Shown here piece by piece: positions 54,927-63,823 of a stretch of DNA of 64,000 nucleotides. Under the pieces are notes generated by a model that was not told the origin of the DNA, ran no database searches, and was given only the letters and a program-made list of their open reading frames with translations. A program made the translations under genes and the position numbers. The DNA lies in NCBI GenBank assembly GCA_036383955.1, contig DASVNH010000044.1:13990-77989 (forward strand). Direction: 5' to 3'. The stretch comes from JACQFK01 sp036383955 (GTDB lineage Bacteria; Planctomycetota; MHYJ01; JACPRB01). The stretch's first letter is position 1; every line of letters starts with the position of its first letter.

Positions 54927-55577
54927 TCAGCCCGCGCTCTTGCGGCGCTCCTCGGCCTCGAACCGCTCGCGCGTCTCGTTCGCGATGAAGTACAGGGTCT
55001 TGCCGCCGCGCTCCAGGGTCGTCGCGGCCGCGAACTCCGGGAAGCGGACGTGGGCGACCGGGTCCTCGACCATGTGGGCCTTGAGGTAGTACTCGTTCTC
55101 GTGGAGGTCCAGGTAGGCCCGGACGAACTCGACGATCCGGTCCTCGACCCAGGCGCCGGTCGCCTCGCGATCGATCCGGTCGAAGGGCTGCTCCAGCACG
55201 GACCTTCCCGGCAGGGCCATGAGCACGGGCACGACGTCCATGGAGGATTCGAGGACGAGCTTCCGGACGTCCTGGTCCGTGGTGGCCGTGAAGTTCAGGC
55301 TGATGTGCGCCAGGCTGGACGCGAAAGAGAAGGTCGCCTGGCGGCGGCCGGTCTCGACGCGGGGGGTGACCTGGACTTTTTCGCCGAAGGCGCGCTTCAG
55401 CCCTTCCAGCCGCGGCTTCCAGACGTCCTGGAGCGACTCGCAGGCTTTCACGAAAAGCGCGAGCCGGTCCTGGCGCCCCTTGTACTCCGCGATGAGATCC
55501 TGGCGCATGTTGTCCATCTTGGCCTTGGATCGGGCGAATTCCGCGTCGATCCGCCCCGACAGCGCGTCGGCTTCCAT
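54927..55577 (-). CDS. Conserved-looking cytoplasmic protein next to ppk2
   Basis: 216 residues with GGAGGAGTGAG upstream. N-terminal coiled coil (GRIDAEFARSKAKMDNMRQDLIAEYKGRQDRLALFVKACESL), a beta-rich middle (RRQATFSFASSLAHISLNFTATTDQDVRKLVLESSMDVVPV) and a C-terminal helix-loop (EDRIVEFVRAYLDLHENEYYLKAHMVEDPVAHVRFPEFAAATTL). No family recognised; the Arg/Glu-rich middle could bind polyanions. 56 nt downstream of ppk2, so likely the same operon. Confidence 0.75.
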   Translation of the reverse strand: MEADALSGRIDAEFARSKAKMDNMRQDLIAEYKGRQDRLALFVKACESLQDVWKPRLEGLKRAFGEKVQVTPRVETGRRQATFSFASSLAHISLNFTATTDQDVRKLVLESSMDVVPVLMALPGRSVLEQPFDRIDREATGAWVEDRIVEFVRAYLDLHENEYYLKAHMVEDPVAHVRFPEFAAATTLERGGKTLYFIANETRERFEAEERRKSAG

Positions 55578-55633
55578 CGGCTCACTCCTCCATCGGACGA
55601 TCTGCTGATTCGAGGGAGCGGGGTTCGTTGCGG

Positions 55634-56407
55634 TCAGTACTTCTCGGGCACGAAGCGCCGCCCCTTCAGGGAGGCCTGGTCGTCGTACGCGCCCTTGTTG
55701 GAGCGCGCGGGAAGCTTGATCTTGACGGGGGGCAGCTTCTTGTGCGGGATCAGGCCCAGGATGTGGCGGATGGCGTTCAGCCGCGCGCGCTTCTTGTCGT
55801 CCGAGCGCAGGATCCACCAGGGCGCGTAACGCGTATCGGTCGCCTTCAGCATGCGGTCCCGCGCCTTGGAGTACTCGTACCATTTCTCGCGCGAGGGCAG
55901 ATCCATCGGGCTCAGCTTCCAGCGCCGCACCGGATCCGTGATGCGGGCCTGAAAGCGCCGCTCCTGCTCCTCGTTGCCGACCTCCAGCCACATCTTGACC
56001 AGCAGGATGCCCGCCTCGACCATGAACCGCTCGAAGATCGGGCAGTTCTCGAGGAAACGCTCGTACTGTTCGTCCGTGCAGAACCCCATGACGCGCTCCA
56101 CCCCGGCCCGGTTGTACCAGCTGCGGTCGAAGATGACGATCTCGCCGGCGGCGGGAAAATGCGGGATGTAGCGCTGCAGGTAAACCTGCGACTTCTCGCG
56201 ATCGGAGGGCGCGGGGAGCGCGACGACCCGGAAGACGCGGGGGCTGACCCGGTCCGTCAGCGCCCGGATCGTGCCGCCCTTCCCCGCCCCGTCCCGGCCC
56301 TCGAACACGAGAATGACCCGCAGGCCGCGCTTCCGGACCCAGTACTGCGCCGCGCAGAGCTCCACCTGCAGCTTGCGCAGCTCCTTCTCGTAGGTCTTGG
56401 TCTTCAT
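55634..56407 (-). CDS. ppk2: Polyphosphate kinase 2
   Basis: 257 residues. Walker A EGRDGAGKGGTIRAL (residues 36-50), lid region ALTDRVSPRVFRVVALPAPSDREKSQVYLQRYIPHFP, Walker B-like IVIFDRSWYNRAGVERVMGF. The family moves phosphate between polyphosphate and nucleoside mono- or diphosphates, usually for making ATP/GTP from polyP. Located 6 nt after sulP on the same strand, forming a likely sulP-ppk2 operon. Confidence 0.96.
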   Translation of the reverse strand: MKTKTYEKELRKLQVELCAAQYWVRKRGLRVILVFEGRDGAGKGGTIRALTDRVSPRVFRVVALPAPSDREKSQVYLQRYIPHFPAAGEIVIFDRSWYNRAGVERVMGFCTDEQYERFLENCPIFERFMVEAGILLVKMWLEVGNEEQERRFQARITDPVRRWKLSPMDLPSREKWYEYSKARDRMLKATDTRYAPWWILRSDDKKRARLNAIRHILGLIPHKKLPPVKIKLPARSNKGAYDDQASLKGRRFVPEKY

Positions 56408-56413
56408 CGATAG

Positions 56414-58189
56414 TCAACGCGACGATTCGGCCGGCGGCCCGCCGCGCCATTCCGCGATGACGGCGACGACCGGCTGGTGCGGGACGACCGGCAGGCCCCG
56501 GCGGTCGAGCCCCGCGCGGAGCAGGACGTCGCGCACCTGCCCCCGCGTCTCCGCCAGCCGCAGCGCGATCCCGCGCTCGGCGAGCTCGTGCTGGAGCTCC
56601 TCGAGGAACTCCACGCCCGCCAGGTCGAGGGCCGGGACGGATCCCATGAAGAAGACCGCCAGGCGGAGGCCGTCGCCCCGCGCCTCCACCAGCTCCTGGA
56701 ACTTCTCTCGGACATGCTCGACGTTGAAGTACAGGAGCGACGCCTCCGGGCGGAAGACGACGACGTCCGGCATCCGCTCGTTTTCCGGGTGCCGCGACAA
56801 GTCCGCGAAGTGGTTCGTCCCCGGCACGCGGCCCAGCTCGGCGGTGCGCGGGCGCGCCGCCCGCCGGAGCAGCAGGACCAGCGAGACCACCGCGCCGATG
56901 AGGACGCCCCGCAGGAGCCCGGAACCCAGGACGCCGAGGAGCGCGACGGCCGCCACGGCGAACTCCTGGCGGCTGAAGAGCCAGAGGCGCCGGAACTCGG
57001 CGGCCTTGAAGAGGCCGGAGACCGCGACGAGCACGATCGCCGCGAGCACGGGCTGGGGCAGGTCCCGCAGGAATCCCGTCAGGAAGAGGGCGGCCACGCC
57101 CAGAGTCAGCGCGGCCACGAGGCCGGACAGCGGAGACCGCGCCCCGGCGCCCTCGTTCACCAGCGATTGCGACATCCCGCCGCTGACCGGGAAGCCCTGC
57201 CCCAGGCCGGACGCCAGGTTCGACGCCGCCAGCGCGAGGAATTCCCGGTTGCTGTCGAGCCGGTACTTGTGCTTGCGGCCGAACATCCGGCCGATGGCGA
57301 CCGATTCCACCGACGCCAGGAGAAAGCAGGCGAAGGCCAGGGGCAGGAGCGCGTTCAGATCGGACAGCCCGACGGCCGGCAGGCGCGGCGCCGGAATCCC
57401 GCGGGGGACGTCGCCCAGCGTCTTCACGCCGAGCTCCCCCAGGCCCAGCAGGCGGACCGCCACGATGCCGGCGAGGACGACGACCAGCGACACGGGGATT
57501 TTCGGCAGGAAGGCCCGTCCTCCCAGCAGGAGGGCCAGCGTGAGGAGGCCCAGGAGGAGCGAGGGCGGGTGGCTCTCTCCCGCGTGCCGCAGGAAGTGCA
57601 GGGAGCGCTCCCAGAAGTCCCCGTGGGAGCCGCCGATCCCGCAGAGCTTGGGCAGCTGGCTGGCGGCCAGGTGGAAGGCCACGCCGGTCTTGAATCCCAC
57701 CATCACGGTTTCGGAGATGAAGGCGACCACCCCGCCCACTTTCGCGGCCCAGGCGGCGAACGCCAGGACGCCGACCATCAGCGCCACGCAGGCGGCCAGC
57801 GCTCCGCGGCGCGCGGGATCGCCCCCGTCCAGGCCGCCGAGCGACGTGCCGATCAGAAGCGAGATGGCGGAGGTGACGGTGACCGTCGTGTGCCGCGAGC
57901 CGCAGAACAGCCAGAACACCAGCCCCGAGAACAGGCAGGCGTAGAGGCCGGCTTCGGGGCTCAAGCCCGCCAGGGACGCGTCGCCGATGCCCGCCGGCAG
58001 CAGATAGCCCGCCAGGGTCACCCCCGCGATCAGGTCGCGCCGCCAGTCCTGACGCGCGAGGGCCAGCCCGGGAAACACGCGGAACAGCAACGGGGGCGTC
58101 GACGCCGGAAGATCCCTCACAGGGAAGTACGCGCGAAGCGCGGGCCGACGCCGACATCCGATCGACGGCGCGAGGAAATCCGCGTCCAT
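56414..58189 (-). CDS. SulP family anion transporter with STAS domain
   Basis: 591 residues from MDADFLAPSIG. About 11 TM helices; family blocks DLIAGVTLAGYLLPAGIGDASLAGLSPEAGLYACLFSGLVFWLFCGSRH, GFKTGVAFHLAASQLPKL, ESVAIGRMFGRKHKYRLDSNREFLALAASNLASGLGQGFPVSGGMSQSLVNEGAGA; cytoplasmic STAS domain at the C-terminus (about 460-580, VVVFRPEASLLYFNVEHV, VPALDLAGVEFLEELQHEL). Transports sulfate, bicarbonate or similar anions; specificity cannot be read. Confidence 0.95.
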   Translation of the reverse strand: MDADFLAPSIGCRRRPALRAYFPVRDLPASTPPLLFRVFPGLALARQDWRRDLIAGVTLAGYLLPAGIGDASLAGLSPEAGLYACLFSGLVFWLFCGSRHTTVTVTSAISLLIGTSLGGLDGGDPARRGALAACVALMVGVLAFAAWAAKVGGVVAFISETVMVGFKTGVAFHLAASQLPKLCGIGGSHGDFWERSLHFLRHAGESHPPSLLLGLLTLALLLGGRAFLPKIPVSLVVVLAGIVAVRLLGLGELGVKTLGDVPRGIPAPRLPAVGLSDLNALLPLAFACFLLASVESVAIGRMFGRKHKYRLDSNREFLALAASNLASGLGQGFPVSGGMSQSLVNEGAGARSPLSGLVAALTLGVAALFLTGFLRDLPQPVLAAIVLVAVSGLFKAAEFRRLWLFSRQEFAVAAVALLGVLGSGLLRGVLIGAVVSLVLLLRRAARPRTAELGRVPGTNHFADLSRHPENERMPDVVVFRPEASLLYFNVEHVREKFQELVEARGDGLRLAVFFMGSVPALDLAGVEFLEELQHELAERGIALRLAETRGQVRDVLLRAGLDRRGLPVVPHQPVVAVIAEWRGGPPAESSR

Positions 58190-58238
58190 AACGATCGCGC
58201 GCCGCGGCCGCTCGCCCTTGTGAATGGAGGAACGACGT

Positions 58239-58688
58239 ATGACGACGCTGACATGGCTGCTGGGCGCCCTCGCCCTGACGCAGGGAAGCGAGGAGAAGAA
58301 CCTGGCGACGGCCCGGAAGGCCTTCCTGGAGTGGGATTCGAAAACGTGGGACGACGCGCTGGCCTCCGACGCGACCCTCGCCCTGAAGATCACCGGCGTG
58401 CGCGAAGGCGCGATCGTGTCCGCCAGCGTGGGCTACAAGGGCCGGGAAGAGGTGAAGGCCGCCCTGGAGGCGCTCTACCAGGACTTCAAGCCCGAAACCC
58501 GGATCGCCACGCGGATCGTCCGCGGCGCCGACGTCGTGTTCATGGGCGACGTGAGCGTCTCGACGTCCGACGGCGAGCGCAAGACCCTGCCCATCGTCGC
58601 CCATCTGAAGTTCGACGACGACGGCAAGATCCGGCACATGACGCTGGTGGCCGTCACCGCCCAGTCGACTCCCGCCGAATCCCGCTGA
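58239..58688 (+). CDS. SnoaL-like exported protein
   Basis: 149 residues; the ATG at 58239 is chosen because GGAGG lies 8 nt upstream (an earlier ATG contains that site). Short leader MTTLTWLLGALALTQGS. The rest is a SnoaL/NTF2-like fold: LATARKAFLEWDSKTWDDALASDATLALKI, VGYKGREEVKAALEALYQDFKPETRIA, AHLKFDDDGKIRHMTLV. Ligand or reaction not known. Confidence 0.82.
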   Translation: MTTLTWLLGALALTQGSEEKNLATARKAFLEWDSKTWDDALASDATLALKITGVREGAIVSASVGYKGREEVKAALEALYQDFKPETRIATRIVRGADVVFMGDVSVSTSDGERKTLPIVAHLKFDDDGKIRHMTLVAVTAQSTPAESR

Positions 58689-58788
58689 TCGGCCGGACAG
58701 AGCCGGCGTCGCGAGGCGCCGGCTCCTCACCCAGAACGAAAGGAATGAACCGTCGCTCCTGGCCGGGCGCCGAGGAGCGACGGGGGGA

Positions 58789-60795
58789 TCAGGCGGCTTC
58801 GAGGCGGAGGCGGCCGAGGCCGAACGCGTCCGCGCGGCCCCAGCGGCCCGGGATCTCGGTCAGCTCGATCCGTTCGATCGACTCGGGCAGCGCCGGATCG
58901 ACGAGCAGGCGGCCTTCGACCGGCTCCAGGCCCAGCAGGGTGCGAAGGAGCAGGAAGGGCGCGCCGGTCGACCAGGCCTGGGGGCTGCACGCGGTGGGAT
59001 ACTCGACCGGGAAGTTCGTCAGCGACCGCGGATACCCCGCGAAGGCCTCGGGCAGGCGACCCTGGAAGAAATGGGCGGCCTCGAGCATCGCGTGGGCGAC
59101 CCGGGCCGCCTCGCGGCGGTAGCCGTAGCGCCGCAGGCCGAGGGCGATCATCGAGTTGTCGTGGGGCCAGACCGTGCCCACGTGGTAGCCGATCGGGTTG
59201 TACGCCGCGTCCCCTTCCGCCATCGTGCGGATGCCCCAGCCCGAATTGAGCCGCTTCCCCATCAGGTGGCGGACGCAGGAGGCCGCCTTGTCCGTGTCGG
59301 CGATGCCGCTCCAAAGGAGATGGCCGATGTTGGAGGTCAGAGAATCCACCTGCTTCTTGTCGCCGTCGAGCGCCAGGGCGTAGTAGCCGCCCCGCTCGAT
59401 CCAGAAATCCTCGTTGAACTTTTTCTTCAGGCGGGCGGCCTCGGCTTCCAGGCGGTCGGCGAGCGCCCGGTCGTTCCAGAACCGCCGGGCCAGCCGGGCG
59501 CAGCGCATCTTCGCGTCGTACACGTAGCCCTGGATCTCGCAGCAGGCGCGGGGCAGCTTGGCCAGGCGGCCGTCGGCGAACTTGATGGAATCCCAGGAGT
59601 CCTTCCAGCACTGGTTCTCCAGGCCCGTCTCCGCGTTGCGGCGCTCGTACTCCACGTAGCCGTCGCCGTCGCGGTCGCCGTACTTGTCGATCCACTCCAG
59701 GCCCGCGCGGGCGGCGAACTCCAGCTGCCGCACGACGGCCTCGTCGCCGCTCCAGCGCTCGTACTCGTCGAGCAGGATCAGGAACAGCGGCGTGCTGTCC
59801 GCCGATCCGAAATACGGGGAATGCGGGCGCTCCTCGAACGCGACCATCTCCCCCATGCGCAGCTCGTGCAGGATCTTGCCCGGCTCCTCGTCGCGGAAGT
59901 CGTCGATCGTCGAGCCCTGCCACTCCGCCAGCTGCAGCAGCGTCGTCCGCGCCAGGTCCGGCGTGAACGGCAGCGCCTGCAGGCTCGTGATCAGGCTGTC
60001 CCGGCCGAACACGGTCATGAACCACGGCAGCCCGGCCGCCGGCAGGGCCCCTTTGACCAGCAGCGGATAGAAGCGCAGCGCCGCCAGATCCTCCAGGCAG
60101 CGCTCGTAGGTGCGCTCCAGCGAGCGCCACGACGACACGAGCCGCGGAGCCTCCTGGCTCCAGCGATCCAGGCTCGGCCGCGGGCCCTGCGAGCCGCCGC
60201 GGGTCGAGCGCAGCGCCTCGACGGCGAGGCGGCAGGTCCAGCTGCCCTGCGGCGGCACGACGGCCCGGAAGACCAGCCCCCGGTCGTCGAAGTCCGCGGG
60301 CGGGTCGCTCGAGATGGCCGTCTCCCGGTTGAAGCGCTCGCGCCGGTAGCCCAGCACCAGGCGGCCGCCGTCGACGGCCCGATAGCACGTCCCCTTCTTC
60401 TTCAGGGCGTCCTTGACCTCGAAGAGGTCCGCGAAGTCGCTGTCGGCCTCGATCCGGACGGTCAGCGCGCGCTCCTCGTCGGAGTGGTTGAAGATCGTGA
60501 GCCACTCGTGGAAGCCGTCGGCCACCTTCCGCTTGCGGATCAGCGAGACGACCGAGTTGATGTAGACGGTTCCCGCCCCCGGCACGAGGAAGTGCTGCAC
60601 CTCGTCCGAGCGCAGGTTCTCGACCGACAGGACGTCGGCCCGCTTCCCGTCCACCGTCAGGACCCAGCGCGAGAGAAACCGCGTGTCGTCGCGGAACAGC
60701 CCTTCCGCCGCCGACGGCGACGCCTCGATGTCGCCCCGCCGGTCGGAAACCACGAAGGTGTTTCCCTCGAGGATGTTGACGTTCTGCTCGCTCAT
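58789..60795 (-). CDS. Amylo-alpha-1,6-glucosidase / glycogen debranching enzyme
   Basis: 668 residues. N-terminal bis domain (NILEGNTFVVSDRRGDIEASPSAAEGLFRDDTRFLSRW), which often occurs alone or fused with GDE_C, followed by an (alpha/alpha)6 GH133/GH63-type catalytic part: LPWFMTVFGRDSLITSLQ (Asp), LRMGEMVAFEERPHSPYFGSADSTPLFL, NQCWKDSWDSI, EIQGYVYDAKM, GYHVGTVWPHDNSMIALGLRRYG. It debranches glycogen or degrades other glucans. The start overlaps the stop of the SCP2 gene (ATGA). Confidence 0.93.
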   Translation of the reverse strand: MSEQNVNILEGNTFVVSDRRGDIEASPSAAEGLFRDDTRFLSRWVLTVDGKRADVLSVENLRSDEVQHFLVPGAGTVYINSVVSLIRKRKVADGFHEWLTIFNHSDEERALTVRIEADSDFADLFEVKDALKKKGTCYRAVDGGRLVLGYRRERFNRETAISSDPPADFDDRGLVFRAVVPPQGSWTCRLAVEALRSTRGGSQGPRPSLDRWSQEAPRLVSSWRSLERTYERCLEDLAALRFYPLLVKGALPAAGLPWFMTVFGRDSLITSLQALPFTPDLARTTLLQLAEWQGSTIDDFRDEEPGKILHELRMGEMVAFEERPHSPYFGSADSTPLFLILLDEYERWSGDEAVVRQLEFAARAGLEWIDKYGDRDGDGYVEYERRNAETGLENQCWKDSWDSIKFADGRLAKLPRACCEIQGYVYDAKMRCARLARRFWNDRALADRLEAEAARLKKKFNEDFWIERGGYYALALDGDKKQVDSLTSNIGHLLWSGIADTDKAASCVRHLMGKRLNSGWGIRTMAEGDAAYNPIGYHVGTVWPHDNSMIALGLRRYGYRREAARVAHAMLEAAHFFQGRLPEAFAGYPRSLTNFPVEYPTACSPQAWSTGAPFLLLRTLLGLEPVEGRLLVDPALPESIERIELTEIPGRWGRADAFGLGRLRLEAA

Positions 60796-61145
60796 GCGGC
60801 CCTCTTCTTCCGTTCCGCGCCTTTCGCGTGCCGTAGGTACGTGTGCAGGAGCTTCAGGACCCCGGACTCGCCGCGGACCTCGATGTCCCCCCTCGCCCAC
60901 GCGGTCAGGAGGTTCATCTCGCCGCTGAGGAGCTTCGGGACGTCGGCTTGGTCGCACACGACGACGCCGTCGGCGCCGCCCTCGCCCGCCTCGACGGCCA
61001 GCCGGCCCTGGTCGAGCTTCAGGATCCAGCCACCGCCCTCCCGAAGGTCGAAGCGATAGCGGACCGTCGCGTCGCGCGTGCCGGGCGGCAGCGGCGACTC
61101 CGGCCGCGAGGATTCCAGCAGGCGCTTCAACTCATCGGGGTTCAT
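60792..61145 (-). CDS. SCP2 sterol-binding domain protein
   Basis: 117 residues, a single SCP2 domain: VRYRFDLREGGGWILKLDQGRLAVEAGEGGADGVVVCDQADVPKLLSGEMNLLTAWARGDIEVRG. SCP2 domains bind lipids in a hydrophobic tunnel. Co-translated with the debranching enzyme by a 4-nt overlap; the reason is unclear. Confidence 0.9.
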   Translation of the reverse strand: MNPDELKRLLESSRPESPLPPGTRDATVRYRFDLREGGGWILKLDQGRLAVEAGEGGADGVVVCDQADVPKLLSGEMNLLTAWARGDIEVRGESGVLKLLHTYLRHAKGAERKKRAA

Positions 61146-61231
61146 CCGGCCTCCACGCGTCGCACACTGGATTGACGCCACGTCCGCCCGATTGTGATGA
61201 AGCGCCGCGCGGGGGTAAAATCCCGGAACCC

Positions 61232-61717
61232 ATGGCGAAGAAAAAGCCCGCCCGGCCCGCGCGCGTCATCTCCGGCGGCCAGACCGGGGCCGACCGCGGC
61301 GGCCTGGACGCGGCCATCGAGCTCGGAATCCCGCACGGCGGCTGGTGCCCGCGCGGACGGCGCGCGGAGGACGGCCGGATCCCCCCGAAGTACCGGCTGA
61401 AGGAAACGCCGACGTCCCGCTACCCCGAACGCACCGAGCGCAACGTCCTCGCCGCCGACGGCACCGTCGTCTTCACCTTCGGCCCCGCGGAGCGCGGCAG
61501 CGCGCTGACGCTCGCGCTCGCGGCGAAGCACGGGAAGCCGGCGCTGCATGTCGACCTCGACGTCCTGGGCGAGGCGGAGGCCGTCGACCGCCTCCGCGCC
61601 TGGCTGGCCGGGACGGGGACCGCGATCCTCAACGTGGCGGGATCGCGGGAGGGGGGCGCGCCCGGCCTGCGCGAGCGCGTGTGGCGGATCGTCAAGGCCG
61701 CGTTCGCGCCCTCCTGA
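61232..61717 (+). CDS. Putative molybdenum carrier / YpsA-SLOG-like protein
   Basis: 161 residues. VISGGQTGADRGGLDAAIELGIPHGGWCPRGRRAEDGRIPPKYRLKET is the putative molybdenum carrier pattern (Rossmannoid SLOG-like, nucleotide binding). TAAAAT is 10 nt upstream of the ATG and no ribosome-binding site is seen. Molybdenum transport is an old prediction for the family, and the actual ligand could be a nucleotide. Confidence 0.85.
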   Translation: MAKKKPARPARVISGGQTGADRGGLDAAIELGIPHGGWCPRGRRAEDGRIPPKYRLKETPTSRYPERTERNVLAADGTVVFTFGPAERGSALTLALAAKHGKPALHVDLDVLGEAEAVDRLRAWLAGTGTAILNVAGSREGGAPGLRERVWRIVKAAFAPS

Positions 61718-61723
61718 GGGGAG

Positions 61724-62383
61724 CTAACGGCCGGTCACCCACTGGGTGGCGTGGCGGATGAGCTCGAGGGCGGTGGGGATGTTGAGCTTTTCCTTGATGT
61801 GCGTCCGGTGGGTCTCGATCGTCTTGACGCTGAGATGCAGGGCCTTGGCGATCTCCCGCATCGCCATCCCGCGGCCGATCATCTCGAAGACCTCGAATTC
61901 GCGGTCGCTGAGCCGCTTCATGGGCGACGATTCGACGTCCTTCTCGCCGCCGTGATAGGACTTCAGCACGCGGTCCGACATGGCGGGGCTGAGGTAGACG
62001 TTCCCGCCCAGCACCCGCGTGACCGCTTCCTTCAGCTCGTTCACGGCCTCGGCCTTCATGACGTAGCCGCGCGCCCCCGCCCGGAGGACCCGCTCGGCGA
62101 AGAGCGATTCGTCGTGCATCGACAGCACCAGCGAGGGCAGGGCGGGAAAGCGGATCTGCAGGTCCTTGAGCAACTCCAGCCCGCCCGCCCCCTTGAGCGA
62201 GAGGTCGATGATCACCAGGTCGGGCTTCTTGGACGCGATCGCCGGCAGCGCGTCCTCCACCCGCTCGGCTTCCCCGCAGATCTCGTAGTCCGCGCCGAGG
62301 AGGTCGACGACCCCTTTCCGCAGGATGGGATGGTCGTCGACGATGAAGATCCGCCGACGGGCGGGGGCGGCTTTCGTCTTCAT
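61724..62383 (-). CDS. NarL/FixJ-type response regulator (LuxR HTH)
   Basis: 219 residues from the ATG at 62383 (TTG one codon earlier). Receiver: FIVDDHPILRKGV, phospho-Asp in LVIIDLSLKGAGGLELL, Thr/Ser SMHDE, Lys in GYVMKAEA. C-terminal LuxR HTH: LSDREFEVFEMIGRGMAMREIAKALHLSVKTIETHRTHIKEKL. TATAGT lies 9 nt upstream of the ATG. Next to Hsp20 and UspA genes; likely regulator of this stress block. Confidence 0.94.
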   Translation of the reverse strand: MKTKAAPARRRIFIVDDHPILRKGVVDLLGADYEICGEAERVEDALPAIASKKPDLVIIDLSLKGAGGLELLKDLQIRFPALPSLVLSMHDESLFAERVLRAGARGYVMKAEAVNELKEAVTRVLGGNVYLSPAMSDRVLKSYHGGEKDVESSPMKRLSDREFEVFEMIGRGMAMREIAKALHLSVKTIETHRTHIKEKLNIPTALELIRHATQWVTGR

Positions 62384-62440
62384 CAAGGACGCACTATACC
62401 TGAACCGCCTCCGATCCGCGCATTCAGGAAAACTCCTAGA

Positions 62441-62920
62441 TCAGGCCTCCTTGCCCTTCACCGCGATCCGCCGGGGCGCGGCACCCTCCTTCTTGGGGAC
62501 GGTGATCCGCAGCACGCCCTGGTCGTAGTCGGCGCTGATGCGCTCGGTGTCGGCGCTCTCGGGAAGCTGGACCGCGCGCTGGAACGCGCCATAGCGGATC
62601 TCCGAGAAGTAATAGTCTTCCTTCTCTTCCTTCCGCTCCTCGCGCTTCTCCCCCGAGATCGTGAGGAGGTCGCCCCGCGCGTTGATCTGGATCTCGGCGG
62701 GATCCATGCCCGGAATCTCCGCTCGGACCTCGATGGCCCGGTCGGTTTCCTTGACGTCCACATCCGGCGTCCAGCCGGGCTCCGTCCCGGGGTACGCGAA
62801 CTCGCGCCACGGATCGGCGAAGACGGTCTGGAACAGCCGGTCCATCCGGTCCCGCAGACGCGGCCACGCCATGCCGGATCCCGGATCCTGGGGTTGCCTC
62901 CGAATCGGTGTGAGTTTCAT
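62441..62920 (-). CDS. Small heat shock protein (Hsp20/alpha-crystallin)
   Basis: 159 residues; the Met of MKLTPIRRQ has GGAGA 7 nt upstream (an earlier Met is 4 codons before). Alpha-crystallin domain about 55-145: WTPDVDVKETDRAIEVRAEIPGMDPAEIQINARGDLLTISGEKREE, FQRAVQLPESADTERISADYDQGVLRITVPK (with the conserved GVL). ATP-independent chaperone. Confidence 0.95.
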   Translation of the reverse strand: MKLTPIRRQPQDPGSGMAWPRLRDRMDRLFQTVFADPWREFAYPGTEPGWTPDVDVKETDRAIEVRAEIPGMDPAEIQINARGDLLTISGEKREERKEEKEDYYFSEIRYGAFQRAVQLPESADTERISADYDQGVLRITVPKKEGAAPRRIAVKGKEA

Positions 62921-63001
62921 GACTTTCTCCATATGGGGTCGAGCCGCCGCGCGCCGGAGCCGTTACCCGTAACGCCCCGCGTGGAGCGCGGCTCGGCGGT
63001 C

Positions 63002-63823
63002 ATGCCGCTCGGACGGATCCTGGTGCCGCTGGACGGATCCCCCACCTCCGAGGCGGCCCTGCCCCCCGTCCTCCGCCTGCTGCGCCGCCGCACGGAGACG
63101 GAGATCGTCCTCGTCCAGTGCGTGCCGCCCCTGGTCGCCGACGCGAACCCCGAGGCGGCGCTGCGGGCCGCGCGGAGCTATCTCCTGAAGATGGAGGACG
63201 CCCTCGGCGCGGACGGCGCGCGCGTCCGCTCCGTCGCGGAGCTCGGCTCGCCGGCGGAGACGATCGTCCGGCTCGCGGACCGCGAAGCGGCGAATCTCAT
63301 CGCCATGGCCACCCACGGCCGGACCTGCCTGGCCCGCGCCGTGCTCGGCAGCGTCACCGAACGGGTGCTCCGCAAGACCCGCGTGCCCGTGTTCGCCGTG
63401 CGGAGCCTCGGCGCCCCGCCCCCGGAGGAGCGCCAGGGCCTGCGGACCCTCCTCCTCCCCCTCGACGGCAGCGACGCCTCCCTGCGCGCCCTCCCCGCCG
63501 CCGCCGACATGGCCCGGCTGTTCTCCGCCCGGCTCCTCCTCCTCGGCGTCCTCGAGGCCGGCGGCGACCGCGCCCGCGCGGAACGCGGCCTCCGGGAAGT
63601 CGAACGGCTGTCCCGGAGCGAGGGCGTCATGACGGCCGCCCTCCTCGAGGAAGGCGATCCGGTGGACGAGATCCTCGACATCGCCCGCTTCCACGAAGTC
63701 GACCTCATCGTCATGGCCACCCACGGCCGCGGCGGCGTCCGCCGCCTCGTGACCGGCAGCGTGACCGAAGGCGTGCTCCGGAAATCCCCCGTCCCCCTCC
63801 TGATCGTCCGCTCCCTACTCTAG
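63002..63823 (+). CDS. Tandem universal stress protein (UspA)
   Basis: 273 residues, two UspA domains. Domain 1 (about 1-135): RILVPLDGSPTSEAAL and ATP-loop MATHGRTCLARAVLGSVTERVL; domain 2 (about 146-273): TLLLPLDGSDASLRAL and MATHGRGGVRRLVTGSVTEGVL, both with the G-x2-G-x9-GS type nucleotide loop. Divergent from the Hsp20 gene. The last bases overlap the convergent phosphoribosyltransferase end by 9 nt. Confidence 0.95.
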   Translation: MPLGRILVPLDGSPTSEAALPPVLRLLRRRTETEIVLVQCVPPLVADANPEAALRAARSYLLKMEDALGADGARVRSVAELGSPAETIVRLADREAANLIAMATHGRTCLARAVLGSVTERVLRKTRVPVFAVRSLGAPPPEERQGLRTLLLPLDGSDASLRALPAAADMARLFSARLLLLGVLEAGGDRARAERGLREVERLSRSEGVMTAALLEEGDPVDEILDIARFHEVDLIVMATHGRGGVRRLVTGSVTEGVLRKSPVPLLIVRSLL